Source: an uncultured Christensenella sp. (GTDB taxonomy: Bacteria > Bacillota > Clostridia > Christensenellales > UBA1750). Taken from it: a stretch of DNA of 64,000 bases. A program made the translations under genes and the position numbers. The stretch is from assembly GCA_905193155.1 (NCBI GenBank), contig CAJJNQ010000011.1, positions 1-64,000 of the forward strand. The letters run 5' to 3'. The notes under the pieces were generated by a model. That model worked only from the letters and a program-made list of their open reading frames with translations, did not search any database and was not told the DNA's origin. This document shows, in pieces, positions 16,643 to 25,230 of this stretch. Position 1 is the first letter of the stretch; each line of letters opens with the position of its first letter.

Positions 16643-16658
16643 TGTTTCACGTGAAACG
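16643..16658. other. parS: Second parS-like site, upstream of noc
   Basis: TGTTTCACGTGAAACG matches the parS consensus at 15 of 16 positions. It lies between noc and its likely promoter region, so ParB binding there could also affect noc expression. Confidence 0.85.
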
Positions 16659-16727
16659 TATGTTTTTTTGTTTTCTATGGCTTCATTATACAGAAAAATT
16701 GCAGTTTGAACACCCTGAATCGTGTTC

Positions 16728-16770
16728 TAAAAAACGACACGCCACCCGGCTTTTCTGTCGGATGGCGTGT
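16728..16770 (-). terminator. Terminator after rsmG
   Basis: ACACGCCA (16737-16744) pairs with TGGCGTGT (16763-16770), with an inner CCG/CGG extension. On the - strand it is followed by a T run (AAAA at 16729-16734 on +). Confidence 0.65.
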
Positions 16771-16855
16771 ATAAAAGTGCTGATCTGTGCGATGCAATAA
16801 GGATTATCGCTCTTTATGTCGGAAATTTCTTGTCAAGGCCACGCTTTGACGGATT

Positions 16856-17572
16856 CTAAAGGGGCTTCTTAACGGGTGTACCTGCCTTGCGGGGATATGC
16901 CTTCGGCGTGCCGGAGACCTTGTCCACGACAAACAGGCAATGCTGCCACTCGCGCTCCGGCACCTGATAGGCAATCGGCTCACGCGCTTTGCCGCCGAGC
17001 AGAAAAATCGCCTTGCGGGCGTTTTCCGCTTCCTGCACAATGTCCGGCCCTTTCCAGCAGATCGCCGCGCCGCCGCGCTTGACGCAGGGCAACAGATATT
17101 CCATCAGCGGCGAAACCGAAGCCACTGCGCGCGCAGCAGCCAAATCAAACTGCTCACGATATTGCGGCTGACGAGAGAAGTCCTCCGCACGCATGTGCAC
17201 GATCTCTGCCTCCAGATCTAATTCCTCCAGCACGCTGCGCAGGAATTCCAGCCGCTTGTTCAGCGAATCCACCAGCGTCAGCTGAATATCCGGCCGGGCA
17301 ATGAGCAGCGGCAAACCGGGAAATCCCGCTCCGGTACCCACATCCACCATCTTAACGCCTTCCGGCAGCAGACCGAGCACGGCGGGCGCGATACTGTCCA
17401 GAAAATGGCGATCTGCCGCTTCTTTAGGTTCCAGCACGGCAGTCAGGTTCATCTTCTGGTTGCCCTCGACCAACAGGTCGTAATACCTCGCAAAGCGCTG
17501 CGCCGCCGTGTCGTCCAGTTCCAGCCCCATGCGCGCCGCGCCGCTTTTCACTCTCTCTGCGATGATGCTCAT
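16856..17572 (-). CDS. rsmG: 16S rRNA (guanine-527-N7)-methyltransferase RsmG
   Basis: A 238-residue SAM-dependent methyltransferase that modifies G527 of 16S rRNA; loss gives low-level streptomycin resistance in other bacteria. The SAM-binding motif DVGTGAGFPGLPL (about residue 97), KMNLTAV near residue 40 and AARAVAS are typical. Its start overlaps the end of mnmG by four bases, the normal coupling in this conserved cluster. Confidence 0.95.
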   Translation of the reverse strand: MSIIAERVKSGAARMGLELDDTAAQRFARYYDLLVEGNQKMNLTAVLEPKEAADRHFLDSIAPAVLGLLPEGVKMVDVGTGAGFPGLPLLIARPDIQLTLVDSLNKRLEFLRSVLEELDLEAEIVHMRAEDFSRQPQYREQFDLAAARAVASVSPLMEYLLPCVKRGGAAICWKGPDIVQEAENARKAIFLLGGKAREPIAYQVPEREWQHCLFVVDKVSGTPKAYPRKAGTPVKKPL

Positions 17573-19443
17573 GCCTTCGCCTCCCTGCGCATCTGCTCCA
17601 TTTTAATCATCAATACCGCAATATCCCCCGGCGACACACCGGAGATCCGCTGCGCCGCGCCCAACGTCTCCGGGCGGAGCGCGCTGAGCTTCTGCCGCGC
17701 CTCGATGCGCAAACCAGTTATATTTTCATAATCAATATCTTCCGGAATTTTCACGTTTTCCGTGCGGCGGAACTCTTCCACCTGACGCATCTGCCGCTGA
17801 AGATAGCCCTCGTATTTCAGCGTGATCTCCACCTGCTCCGCCACTTCGTCCCGAAGCGGCGGCAGCTCTTCGCACACTGATGCAAGATCCGCATAGTGAA
17901 CGTTAGCGCGGCGCAGCAGATCCTCCGCACGCATACTGCCGTTCTCTATCGCATCTTCGTGCAAGGCCTGATTGACCTTTTGCCACGGAATGTGCACAGT
18001 GCGGAGGGTTGCAAGCGCTTTCTCTGTATCTTCTCGTTTTTTACACATTTTGTCGTAGCGCTCCTGCGAAGCCAGCCCGACGCGCCAGCCGATTTCGGTC
18101 AAACGAAGGTCTGCGTTGTCCTGCCGGAGCAGCAGGCGGTATTCCGCACGGCTGGTCATCATGCGATAGGGCTCATTTGTCCCCTTGCCCGTCAAATCGT
18201 CCACCAACACGCCGATATAGGCGTCCGCACGGGAGAGAATCATCGGCTCCTGCCCGCGCAGCTGAAGCGCGGCGTTGATGCCCGCATAAATCCCCTGTGC
18301 AGCGGCTTCCTCATATCCGGAAGAGCCGTTGATCTGCCCGGCAAAGAACAGACCTTGAATGTGCTTGGCCTCCAGCGTGGGGCGCAGCTGCGTGGGATCA
18401 ATGCAGTCATATTCAATGGCGTAGGCCAAGCGCGTCAACTGCACATTTTCCAGTCCGGGAATCGAACGGTAAATGCGCCACTGCACATCCTCCGGCATGG
18501 ACGAGGACATCCCCTGCACATACCATTCGGTCGTGTCGAGTCCCTCCGGCTCCAAAAAGAGCGGGTGGCGTTCACGGTCGGCAAAGCGCACGACCTTATC
18601 CTCGATCGACGGGCAATATCGCGGCCCAACGCCGTGAATATCCCCGGAATAGAGCGGCGCGCGGTGCAGGTTCTCGCGGATGATGCGGTGAGTCTCCGGC
18701 GTGGTGTAGCCCAAATAACAGGAAACCTGCTCTTTCTGAAGGTTTTCGCTCAGGAAGGAAAACGGCACGATGTGCTCGTCGCCCGGCTGCTCGTCAAACT
18801 TGGAAAAATCCACCGTGCGCACATCGATGCGCGCGGGTGTGCCGGTCTTGAACCGCCGCAGCGGAAAGCCGAGCTTTTCCAGTGACGCGGAAAGGCTCTT
18901 GGCGTTGCCCAGCCCCGACGGGCCGGAGTCGGCATGCGTTTCTCCGATGATGACGCGGCTTTTGAGATAGACGCCGGTGGCCAGGATTGCCGCACGGCAT
19001 GGATAGGTCGCGCCCGTGGTCGTCATGACACTCGTCACGCTGCCGTTTTCCTCGGTGATTTCCGCGGCTTCGCCCTGACGCAGCGTCAGGTTTTCCTGAT
19101 GCTGCAAGGCGCGGAGCATCCTTCTCTGATAGAGCTTTTTATCGGCCTGTGCGCGCAGTGAATGCACCGCCGGCCCTTTGCCCGTGTTGAGCATGCGGCT
19201 CTGGATGAACGTATCGTCGATGGCGCGGCCCATCTCGCCGCCCAGCGCATCCAGCTCCCGCACAAGGTGTCCCTTTGCCGTGCCGCCGATGGACGGATTG
19301 CAGGGCATCATCGCCACACCGTCCATGTTCAGCGTCAGCAGCAGGGTTTTCTGCCCCATGCGCGCACAAGCCAGCGACGCTTCGCACCCTGCGTGACCTG
19401 CGCCGATCACCACCACATCATAACTTTCCGCCAAAAATGCCAT
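17569..19443 (-). CDS. mnmG: tRNA uridine-5-carboxymethylaminomethyl modification enzyme MnmG
   Basis: A 624-residue FAD protein that works with MnmE to install cmnm5U34 in tRNAs. The Rossmann motif DVVVIGAGHAGCEAS lies at the N terminus; MMPCNPSIGGTAKGHLVRE and MLNTGKGPAVHSLRAQADK are signature segments, and the C terminus holds the MnmE-interacting helical domain. ATG at 19443 aligns with family starts; a GTG at 19455 overlapping the mnmE stop is the alternative. Confidence 0.95.
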   Translation of the reverse strand: MAFLAESYDVVVIGAGHAGCEASLACARMGQKTLLLTLNMDGVAMMPCNPSIGGTAKGHLVRELDALGGEMGRAIDDTFIQSRMLNTGKGPAVHSLRAQADKKLYQRRMLRALQHQENLTLRQGEAAEITEENGSVTSVMTTTGATYPCRAAILATGVYLKSRVIIGETHADSGPSGLGNAKSLSASLEKLGFPLRRFKTGTPARIDVRTVDFSKFDEQPGDEHIVPFSFLSENLQKEQVSCYLGYTTPETHRIIRENLHRAPLYSGDIHGVGPRYCPSIEDKVVRFADRERHPLFLEPEGLDTTEWYVQGMSSSMPEDVQWRIYRSIPGLENVQLTRLAYAIEYDCIDPTQLRPTLEAKHIQGLFFAGQINGSSGYEEAAAQGIYAGINAALQLRGQEPMILSRADAYIGVLVDDLTGKGTNEPYRMMTSRAEYRLLLRQDNADLRLTEIGWRVGLASQERYDKMCKKREDTEKALATLRTVHIPWQKVNQALHEDAIENGSMRAEDLLRRANVHYADLASVCEELPPLRDEVAEQVEITLKYEGYLQRQMRQVEEFRRTENVKIPEDIDYENITGLRIEARQKLSALRPETLGAAQRISGVSPGDIAVLMIKMEQMRREAKA

Positions 19444-19451
19444 ACCGTCAC

Positions 19452-20801
19452 TCACTTTCCCAGACAGAACTTAGCAAAAATACGATCCACAATATCCTCG
19501 GTCGTATTCTCCCCTGTAATCGCGCCCAGTGCCTCCCAGGCAGCACGCAGATCGAGCGCCGCGCAGTCCAGTGTGTGCGTATTCAGCGCCTCCAGCGCCC
19601 GCCCAATGGCCTCTGCGGCGGTTCTTGCCGCCTGAATATGCCGCTCGTTGGTCAGATAAGCTTCCTCCGGCGATGCACCGCGCAGCGCCGTTTCATAAAG
19701 CGTCTGCCGCAGCGTCTCCACACCCTCGCCGGTTTTGGCGCAGGTATCGACAATTTTCGCCTGCGGGGACAGCTTGTGAACTTCCGCACCCGTCGTGACG
19801 GCATCCAAATCGCTCTTGTTCAGCGCAACGACCAGCGGCGCGCCGGGCTGGCCGAGCAGCGCCTTCTCCTCCTCGCCCAACGGACGGGAGCGGTCAATCA
19901 CCAGCAGCACCACATCTGCGCCGCGCAATTCCTCCCTCGCGCGGTCAATGCCGATGCGCTCCACCTCATCCGAAGCTTCGCGCAAGCCAGCGGTATCGGT
20001 CAGCTGCACGGGCAGGCCGTTCAGGTTCAGCTCTTCGCGCAGCACGTCGCGCGTGGTGCCTGCCGTGGCGGTAACGATGGCACGCTGTTCCCGCAGCAGC
20101 CCGTTGAGCAGCGAGGATTTGCCCGTGTTCGGGCTGCCCGCCAACACGATGCGCACGCCGCCGCTGAGCATTCTGCCCGCCCGTGCGTTTTTCAGGGCGC
20201 TTTCCAGTTCTTTCTGGACGGCTCTTGCCTGCTGTGCGGCCTTCTCCGCCGTCAGCGGTTCGATGTCCTCGTCCGGATAATCCAGATAGGCCTCGATATA
20301 AGCGATGGTATCGAGCAATTCGCTTTGCAGTGCATGGATTCGTTCGGAAAGATACCCCCCCATCTGCTGCAAACCGGCGCGCGCTGCGCGCTCCGTGCGG
20401 GCGCTGATTAAATCCATCACGCCCTCCGCCTGCGTCAGGTCAATGCGTCCGCCGAAAAAGGCACGCTTGGTGAACTCACCGGGTTCTGCTAGCCTTGCCC
20501 CGCTGCGCAGCACAACGTCCAGCACGCGCTGCGCCGTCACCTGCCCGCCGTGGCACTGAATCTCCGCCACATCCTCGGTGGTATAGGTGTGCGGCGCGCG
20601 CATCCACACCGCCATGCACTCGTCCACCTTCTGTCCGTTTTCCATGACATAGCCATAGGTCAGCATCCGTGAACTCATCTTCTGCGGAACGTGCGGCGCA
20701 AACACGCGCGACAAAACGCTCTTTGCTTCCGGGCCGGAGATGCGGATCACAGCGATGCCGCCCGCGCCCACAGCCGTGGCGATGGATGCAATAGTATCCA
20801 T
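19452..20801 (-). CDS. mnmE: tRNA modification GTPase MnmE
   Basis: A 449-residue GTPase partner of MnmG. Domains: N-terminal tetrahydrofolate-binding domain (MDTIASIATAVGAGGIAVIRISG), helical domain, and an inserted G domain with G1 AGSPNTGKSS, G3 DTAG and G4 NKSD. It ends in the required CLGK motif whose cysteine is catalytic. ATG at 20801 gives the normal length; a longer open frame continues to 21005 but overlaps jag and has no homology. Confidence 0.95.
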   Translation of the reverse strand: MDTIASIATAVGAGGIAVIRISGPEAKSVLSRVFAPHVPQKMSSRMLTYGYVMENGQKVDECMAVWMRAPHTYTTEDVAEIQCHGGQVTAQRVLDVVLRSGARLAEPGEFTKRAFFGGRIDLTQAEGVMDLISARTERAARAGLQQMGGYLSERIHALQSELLDTIAYIEAYLDYPDEDIEPLTAEKAAQQARAVQKELESALKNARAGRMLSGGVRIVLAGSPNTGKSSLLNGLLREQRAIVTATAGTTRDVLREELNLNGLPVQLTDTAGLREASDEVERIGIDRAREELRGADVVLLVIDRSRPLGEEEKALLGQPGAPLVVALNKSDLDAVTTGAEVHKLSPQAKIVDTCAKTGEGVETLRQTLYETALRGASPEEAYLTNERHIQAARTAAEAIGRALEALNTHTLDCAALDLRAAWEALGAITGENTTEDIVDRIFAKFCLGK

Positions 20802-20840
20802 AAGCTCTTTTTCCCCTCTCGCTGGGCACTTTTCCAATGA

Positions 20841-20866
20841 AAAACGGCGCCGATGCACTCGACGCC
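20841..20866 (-). terminator. Possible terminator after jag
   Basis: Bases 20846-20853 and 20859-20866 form an 8-bp stem with one G-T pair and a five-base loop, followed on the - strand by a T run. It may be leaky because mnmE follows closely. Confidence 0.5.
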
Positions 20867-20880
20867 GCAGTTGGGCTTGC

Positions 20881-21516
20881 TTATTTCTTCGGAGCGTCGG
20901 CACGCTTGGGCGTAATGACGACGCGGCGGTTCGGCTCGTCGCCCTCCGAATGAGTGGTAACATAGGGGTTATCCTGCAAGGTTGCATGCAAGATGCGGCG
21001 CTCATAGGGATTCATCGGTTCGAGCACCATGCGGCGGCCGCTCTTCTGCACCTTGGCGGCCATGCGGCCCGCCAGCGCGATCAAAGTCTGCTCGCGCTTG
21101 GCGCGGTAGCCTTCCGTATCGAGCGTGACACGGCGATATTCCTTGCCGCCCTTGTTGACCTGAAGGGAGGTCAGGTACTGCAAGGCATCCAGCGTCTCGC
21201 CGCGGTGGCCGATCAGGATGCCCTGATTATCGCCCTGCATGTTGATCAGCAGCGCCTCTTCGGTCTCGGTGATTTCAAAGGTGACGGTCAGGCCCATCAG
21301 CTCCGTCACGTTCTTGAGGAATTCCTCCGCGCGGATGGCAGGGGTATCCTTTTTCGTCAGCAGCAGCTTATACGGCTTTGCGCCGATGCCGAGGAAACCC
21401 TTGGTTCCTTCCTCCAGCACCTCAACGTCTACCTTCTCCGACGGAAGGCCCATCTGCGCAAGTCCGGCCATCAAAGCCTCTTCATAGGTTTTACCGGTCG
21501 CCTCGAACGTCTTCAT
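20881..21516 (-). CDS. jag: RNA-binding protein Jag/KhpB (Jag_N, KH, R3H)
   Basis: A 211-residue protein with the Jag N-terminal domain (MKTFEATGKTYEEAL with GTKGFLGIGAKPY), a KH domain (GILIGHRGETLDALQYLTSL, with IGHRGE as the GXXG loop) and an R3H domain (LEPMNPYERRILHATLQ, VTTHSEGDEPNRRVVI). It binds RNA with KhpA and affects cell division and elongation in other Firmicutes. It lies between yidC and mnmE as usual. Confidence 0.92.
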   Translation of the reverse strand: MKTFEATGKTYEEALMAGLAQMGLPSEKVDVEVLEEGTKGFLGIGAKPYKLLLTKKDTPAIRAEEFLKNVTELMGLTVTFEITETEEALLINMQGDNQGILIGHRGETLDALQYLTSLQVNKGGKEYRRVTLDTEGYRAKREQTLIALAGRMAAKVQKSGRRMVLEPMNPYERRILHATLQDNPYVTTHSEGDEPNRRVVITPKRADAPKK

Positions 21517-21542
21517 TGGTCAAGACCTCCTGATCTTTCGGG

Positions 21543-22424
21543 TCATTCCTGCTCTTTGAGCGCTCTCTTTTTATCGCTTCTTTCTGCAAAGAAGTTAAAG
21601 GCAAGATAGGTGACAATCTGGTAGATATTGGACGTAACCCAATACAGGGCGAACGCCGCGTTGTAGCTCCAGCAGAAGAACACGGACATCAGCGGGAAGA
21701 GTATATTCATCATCTTCTGCTGCTGGTTCTGCGGGTTGTTCTTCTGAGCCTCGGTCTGCTTGCCGTTCATCAGCCAGGTGGTGAAATACTGCGAAGCGCC
21801 GGCCAGCAGCGGCAGGATGGCCCAGCCGTTGGCCTTGCCCACGTTGTAAACCTCCATCACGGGCTTCATGATGATCTCGTAGTTGGCACGGATCAGTTCG
21901 ATATTCTCCGCCGACAGCAGGGAGTTTCCGTTGACGACGGTGAGGTTGCCGGCCAGATCGGTCAGGGAAGGAATGATCTTGGCCATGATGTTATCGGGCT
22001 GCCAGATATTGGCAATCCAAAGGAAGCCTTCGGGCTGATAGGCAACGCCATCCGCCACGCTCTGCACCATCAGCACCGCCTGCTCACCGGCAATATGGCG
22101 CATGACGGCGAACATGGCAAACAGAATGGGCATCTGAATCAACATCGGCAAACAGCCGCTCATGGGATTGCACTTTTCTTTTTTGTACAGCTCCATGGTC
22201 TTGGCCGAGCGTTTTTCGGGGTCTTTCTCGTACTTTTTATTGATCTCGTCCACCTTAGGCTGGATCAGCTGCATCTTTCTCATCGAATGGCGCTGCTTGA
22301 TATCCAGCGGCAGCAGGATGAGCTTGACGACCAGCGTAAAGAGTATGATGGCGATACTGTAAGAACCGACCCAGCTGTAAAGCAGGTCGATAATCCAGCG
22401 CAGCGGCGTAATGATGAAATTCAC
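21543..22424 (-). CDS. yidC: Membrane protein insertase YidC/OxaA
   Basis: A 293-residue Oxa1-type insertase with about five membrane segments. It keeps the hydrophilic-groove region and the cytosolic hairpin (LDIKQRHSMRKMQLIQPKVDEINKKYEKDPEKRSAKTMELYKKEKCNPMSGCLPMLIQMPI, residues about 38-100). It lacks the large extracytoplasmic P1 domain of Gram-negative YidC and shows no obvious lipobox cysteine. It inserts membrane proteins alone or with SecYEG. Neighbours yidD and jag are standard. Confidence 0.93.
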   Translation of the reverse strand: MNFIITPLRWIIDLLYSWVGSYSIAIILFTLVVKLILLPLDIKQRHSMRKMQLIQPKVDEINKKYEKDPEKRSAKTMELYKKEKCNPMSGCLPMLIQMPILFAMFAVMRHIAGEQAVLMVQSVADGVAYQPEGFLWIANIWQPDNIMAKIIPSLTDLAGNLTVVNGNSLLSAENIELIRANYEIIMKPVMEVYNVGKANGWAILPLLAGASQYFTTWLMNGKQTEAQKNNPQNQQQKMMNILFPLMSVFFCWSYNAAFALYWVTSNIYQIVTYLAFNFFAERSDKKRALKEQE

Positions 22425-22503
22425 TTTTGCTTGTTCCTCCGATGCTGAAAAGTCCTGACGAAAGTTTTGGGTTCTTTATATTTTCAGCAATGCGCAGATT
22501 CGG

Positions 22504-22716
22504 TCAGGGCACGGGATCGTAACCGCCGTCGTTGAACGGATTGCAGCGCAGGATGCGCTTGACGGCCAGCCATCCCCCTTTGAGCGCGCCGTATTTTTCC
22601 ACCGCCTGCATGGCATAGGTGGAACAGGTCGGATAAAACCGGCAGCACGACGGGAACAGGGGAGAGATATACCTGCGGTAGACCCTGATCAGAAACAGGA
22701 TTGCTCTTTTTGCCAT
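22504..22716 (-). CDS. yidD: Membrane protein insertion efficiency factor YidD
   Basis: A 70-residue protein of the YidD family. The signature ISPLFPSCCRFYPTCSTYAMQAVEKYG and the closing CNPFNDGGYDPVP are diagnostic. The ATG at 22716 lies 13 bases after rnpA, with only a weak ribosome-binding site, so translation may be coupled to rnpA. A longer open frame to 22851 is only overlap with rnpA. Confidence 0.92.
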   Translation of the reverse strand: MAKRAILFLIRVYRRYISPLFPSCCRFYPTCSTYAMQAVEKYGALKGGWLAVKRILRCNPFNDGGYDPVP

Positions 22717-22729
22717 AATAAAAGATAAA

Positions 22730-23080
22730 TCATGCCTTCTGCTCGGCCGATACGCTCTTGTAGAGATGGTGGCGGGTGAGCAGATTATCCACGCTCTTGT
22801 CGATGCGATGGAAATCGGCCTCCGCTGCCGCGGACCTTGCGATAAAGACATAGTAGCCGCATTTCATCTGCGGGATTCTCGGCCGGATGCTCTCGCGCAG
22901 CAGCCGCTTGATGCGGTTGCGCGTCACTGCGCCGCCCAGCTTCTTGCTCACGGAAAAACCGATGCGCAGTTTTCCCTGCCGGACGAACAGCAGCACAAGC
23001 TCCCGGTTTGCCTGGGACTTGCCTCTGCGGTAGACATACTGAAAGGCGGAATTCTCCTTCAGCGAATAGACTCTCTTCAT
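22730..23080 (-). CDS. rnpA: Ribonuclease P protein component
   Basis: A 116-residue basic protein that, with the RNase P RNA, matures tRNA 5' ends. Typical segments are KENSAFQYVYRRGKS, LRIGFSVSKKLGGAVTRNRIKRLLRE (the RNR motif) and the C-terminal helix. The ATG at 23080 gives the family length; an in-frame start at 23158 would add 26 unlike residues. It follows rpmH in the same operon. Confidence 0.93.
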   Translation of the reverse strand: MKRVYSLKENSAFQYVYRRGKSQANRELVLLFVRQGKLRIGFSVSKKLGGAVTRNRIKRLLRESIRPRIPQMKCGYYVFIARSAAAEADFHRIDKSVDNLLTRHHLYKSVSAEQKA

Positions 23081-23241
23081 GAATTCATGAATCTCTTTCC
23101 GCCGGCCGGGGGAACTGATCACCGCCCTGCCGCATTGTAAACTGTAATGTTTTTTCAAGCCGCCAAGTCTACGGCGCGCCTGCCCCTTTTCAAGACGGGC
23201 CTGCGCGCCGTATCCCCAACGCTTGTGCGCGTAAAGCTCTT

Positions 23242-23376
23242 TTACGCAGAGAGAACCTTGCGGCCACGGGCGCGGCGGCGGGCAAGCACCTTGCGACCAT
23301 TCTTGGTCTTCATGCGAGCACGGAAGCCATGCACCTTAGCGCGCTGACGCTTTTTGGGCTGGAACGTCATCCACAT
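23242..23376 (-). CDS. rpmH: Ribosomal protein bL34
   Basis: A 44-residue, highly basic protein: it begins MWMTFQPKKRQRAKVHGF, continues through RARMKTKNGRKVLARRRARG and ends KVLSA, the universal bL34 sequence pattern. It heads the rpmH-rnpA-yidD-yidC-jag-mnmE-mnmG-rsmG series and diverges from dnaA across the origin. Confidence 0.96.
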   Translation of the reverse strand: MWMTFQPKKRQRAKVHGFRARMKTKNGRKVLARRRARGRKVLSA

Positions 23377-23439
23377 TGCTTTTCACACCCCTTGTTCGTT
23401 AAAATGAAAACACTGTCCTGCCTATAAAACAGCTATTCT

Positions 23440-23469
23440 ATTATAAGGCCCGCAGCTCACCGCTGTCAA
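23440..23469 (-). promoter_or_regulatory. Promoter of the rpmH operon
   Basis: Reading leftwards, TTGACA (23464-23469) and TATAAT (23440-23445) are both perfect, separated by 18 bases, about 65 bases before rpmH. Confidence 0.85.
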
Positions 23470-23586
23470 GCAATGGTTGCGGTTTTTTACATCCGCAGCC
23501 GTGCCTTTGCGCCGGATTCGTCAATTCGAATGAAAAACAGACAACAAAGTTCAAAAAAACATCAAAATGTGTGATAGTGAAAAAAC

Positions 23587-23821
23587 TGTGGATAACTTTC
23601 TTAAAAAGCATTGCACAGGACTTTTTTTTTTGCTATGATGATTTGTGTGCCCCCGTTTGCGGGGGCTTTACGAGCTTTTTTATCCACAAACTGTGGATTA
23701 TTTTGTGGATAAATTCGATTAAACTGTGCATATCGGCGCGGGTTATCCCCACAACAGCCCGCCCGAGCGGAAAACCTTTTTCCGTTGCTTATGCCAACTT
23801 AGGAGGAGTGTTTGTGGATAA
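23587..23821. other. oriC: DnaA-box cluster upstream of dnaA (oriC part 1)
   Basis: Four perfect DnaA boxes (TTATCCACA or its complement) lie at 23587-23595, 23680-23688, 23704-23712 and 23813-23821, with near matches at 23692-23700 and 23743-23751. The stretch lies between rpmH and dnaA, where strand bias of genes switches. A GC-rich hairpin (23649-23666) sits inside, in the dnaA leader. These boxes probably act in initiation and in dnaA autoregulation. Confidence 0.85.
23611..23639 (+). promoter_or_regulatory. Promoter of dnaA
   Basis: TTGCAC (23611-23616) and TATGAT (23634-23639) with 17-base spacing, the interval being a T tract. It lies between DnaA boxes, so DnaA could repress it. Confidence 0.7.
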
Positions 23822-25145
23822 ACAGGGCGCAGCCGCTTTATGGGAAAAAGCCTCCCAGCTCATCAAATCGGAGATCAATTCCGTCTCCTACGATTATTGG
23901 TTTCAGGATCTTCAGCCCGCGGACTGGGATGGGGAAAAGCTCACGTTGATGGCGGATAACGACTTCGGCCGCAATCTTTTGAAGGAAAAATATGACGAAC
24001 TGATCCGCACGGCGCTTCAGCGCGCGGCAGGACGCCCGGTTTCCTATGTCATTTTGACCCCCGCCGAAGCCGCCGCGCCGGTAAAACCCGCGCCGCCTGC
24101 CGCGCCGGACAAGGATTCCGGCAGCATGCTCAATCCCAAATACACCTTCTCTACTTATGTGATCGGCAAATCCAATAACTTTGCGCACGCCGCGGCCTAC
24201 GCCGTGTCCCAAAGCCCGGGGGATACCTATAATCCTCTCTTCCTCTATTCGGGCGTGGGTCTGGGGAAAACCCACCTGATGCACGCCATCGGCCACGCGA
24301 TTCTGGAAAAGAACCCCAGCGCGCGCATCCTCTACATCACCTCCGAAACCTTTACCAACGATCTGGTCAAGGCCATCGGATCAAACACGAACTTTGAGTT
24401 CCGCAACCGCTACCGCAATGTGGACGTGCTGATGGTGGATGATATCCAGTTCATCGCAGGCAAGGAGCAGACGCAGGAGGAATTCTTCCACACCTTCAAT
24501 GCGCTCTATGAGGCGCGCAAGCAGATCGTCATTTCCTCCGATAAGCCGCCAAAGGACATCCCTACACTGGAAGAGCGGCTGCGCTCCCGCTTTGAATGGG
24601 GACTGATTGCCGATATCTCCAAGCCCGATCTGGAAACCCGCATCGCGATTCTCCAGAAAAAGGCGGAGCTTGAGCATCTGGATGTGCCGGACGAGGTCAA
24701 TACCTACATCGCCACCAAGGTCGAGAGCAACATCCGTGAGCTGGAAGGATGCTTGACGCGCGTGCTGGCCTATGCCAACATCTCCCACAAGTCTCTGAGC
24801 GAAGAAGTGGCCGCCGAGGCTCTGCGCGACATGATCCCGGTCAAGGATCCCCGGCGCATCACGCCGGACCTGATCATGGCGATCGTCGCGGAATACTTTT
24901 CGGTTTCGGTAGATGATCTGAAATCCAAGCGCCGCAACCGTGAGATCACCGTCCCGCGCCAGGTGGCCATGTATCTGATCCGCGAACTCAACGGCGCGTC
25001 GCTGCCGCGCATCGGCCTGGAATTCGGCGGACGGGATCACACCACCGTCATCCACGCCTGCGATAAGGTTGCGGAGGATATTCAGCGCGACGCTTCCATG
25101 CGCGGCACGGTCGAAGCCCTCAAAAAGCGCATTCAGGGTGCGTAA
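23814..25145 (+). CDS. dnaA: Chromosomal replication initiator protein DnaA
   Basis: A 443-residue AAA+ initiator. Domain I is at the N terminus (LWEKASQLIKSEINSVSYDYWFQDLQ), an alanine/proline-rich linker follows near residues 85-105, then the AAA+ core with Walker A GVGLGKTH (about 147-154) and Walker B VLMVDDIQF (about 205-213), and the domain IV box-binding signature GGRDHTTVIHACDKV (about 405-419). The GTG start follows AGGAGGAG; an in-frame extension to 23571 would run through the DnaA boxes. A perfect DnaA box covers the start codon itself. Confidence 0.97.
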   Translation: MDKQGAAALWEKASQLIKSEINSVSYDYWFQDLQPADWDGEKLTLMADNDFGRNLLKEKYDELIRTALQRAAGRPVSYVILTPAEAAAPVKPAPPAAPDKDSGSMLNPKYTFSTYVIGKSNNFAHAAAYAVSQSPGDTYNPLFLYSGVGLGKTHLMHAIGHAILEKNPSARILYITSETFTNDLVKAIGSNTNFEFRNRYRNVDVLMVDDIQFIAGKEQTQEEFFHTFNALYEARKQIVISSDKPPKDIPTLEERLRSRFEWGLIADISKPDLETRIAILQKKAELEHLDVPDEVNTYIATKVESNIRELEGCLTRVLAYANISHKSLSEEVAAEALRDMIPVKDPRRITPDLIMAIVAEYFSVSVDDLKSKRRNREITVPRQVAMYLIRELNGASLPRIGLEFGGRDHTTVIHACDKVAEDIQRDASMRGTVEALKKRIQGA

Positions 25146-25230
25146 ATCACCGCAGGCCTTTTCAAACTTCTACTTATAAATATAGAAAAGAATCACTTCG
25201 GATCTGTTTCCTTAAAGGGAGGGAAAACAC

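Noticed and set aside
23649..23666. GC-rich hairpin in the dnaA leader as a terminator of a separate gene
   Set aside because: No gene ends before it on either strand and the T run is short. It may be an attenuator or origin structure, but I cannot support a terminator call.
23571..23813. N-terminal extension of dnaA to 23571
   Set aside because: It translates DnaA boxes and the promoter; the GTG at 23814 follows AGGAGGAG and starts domain I correctly.
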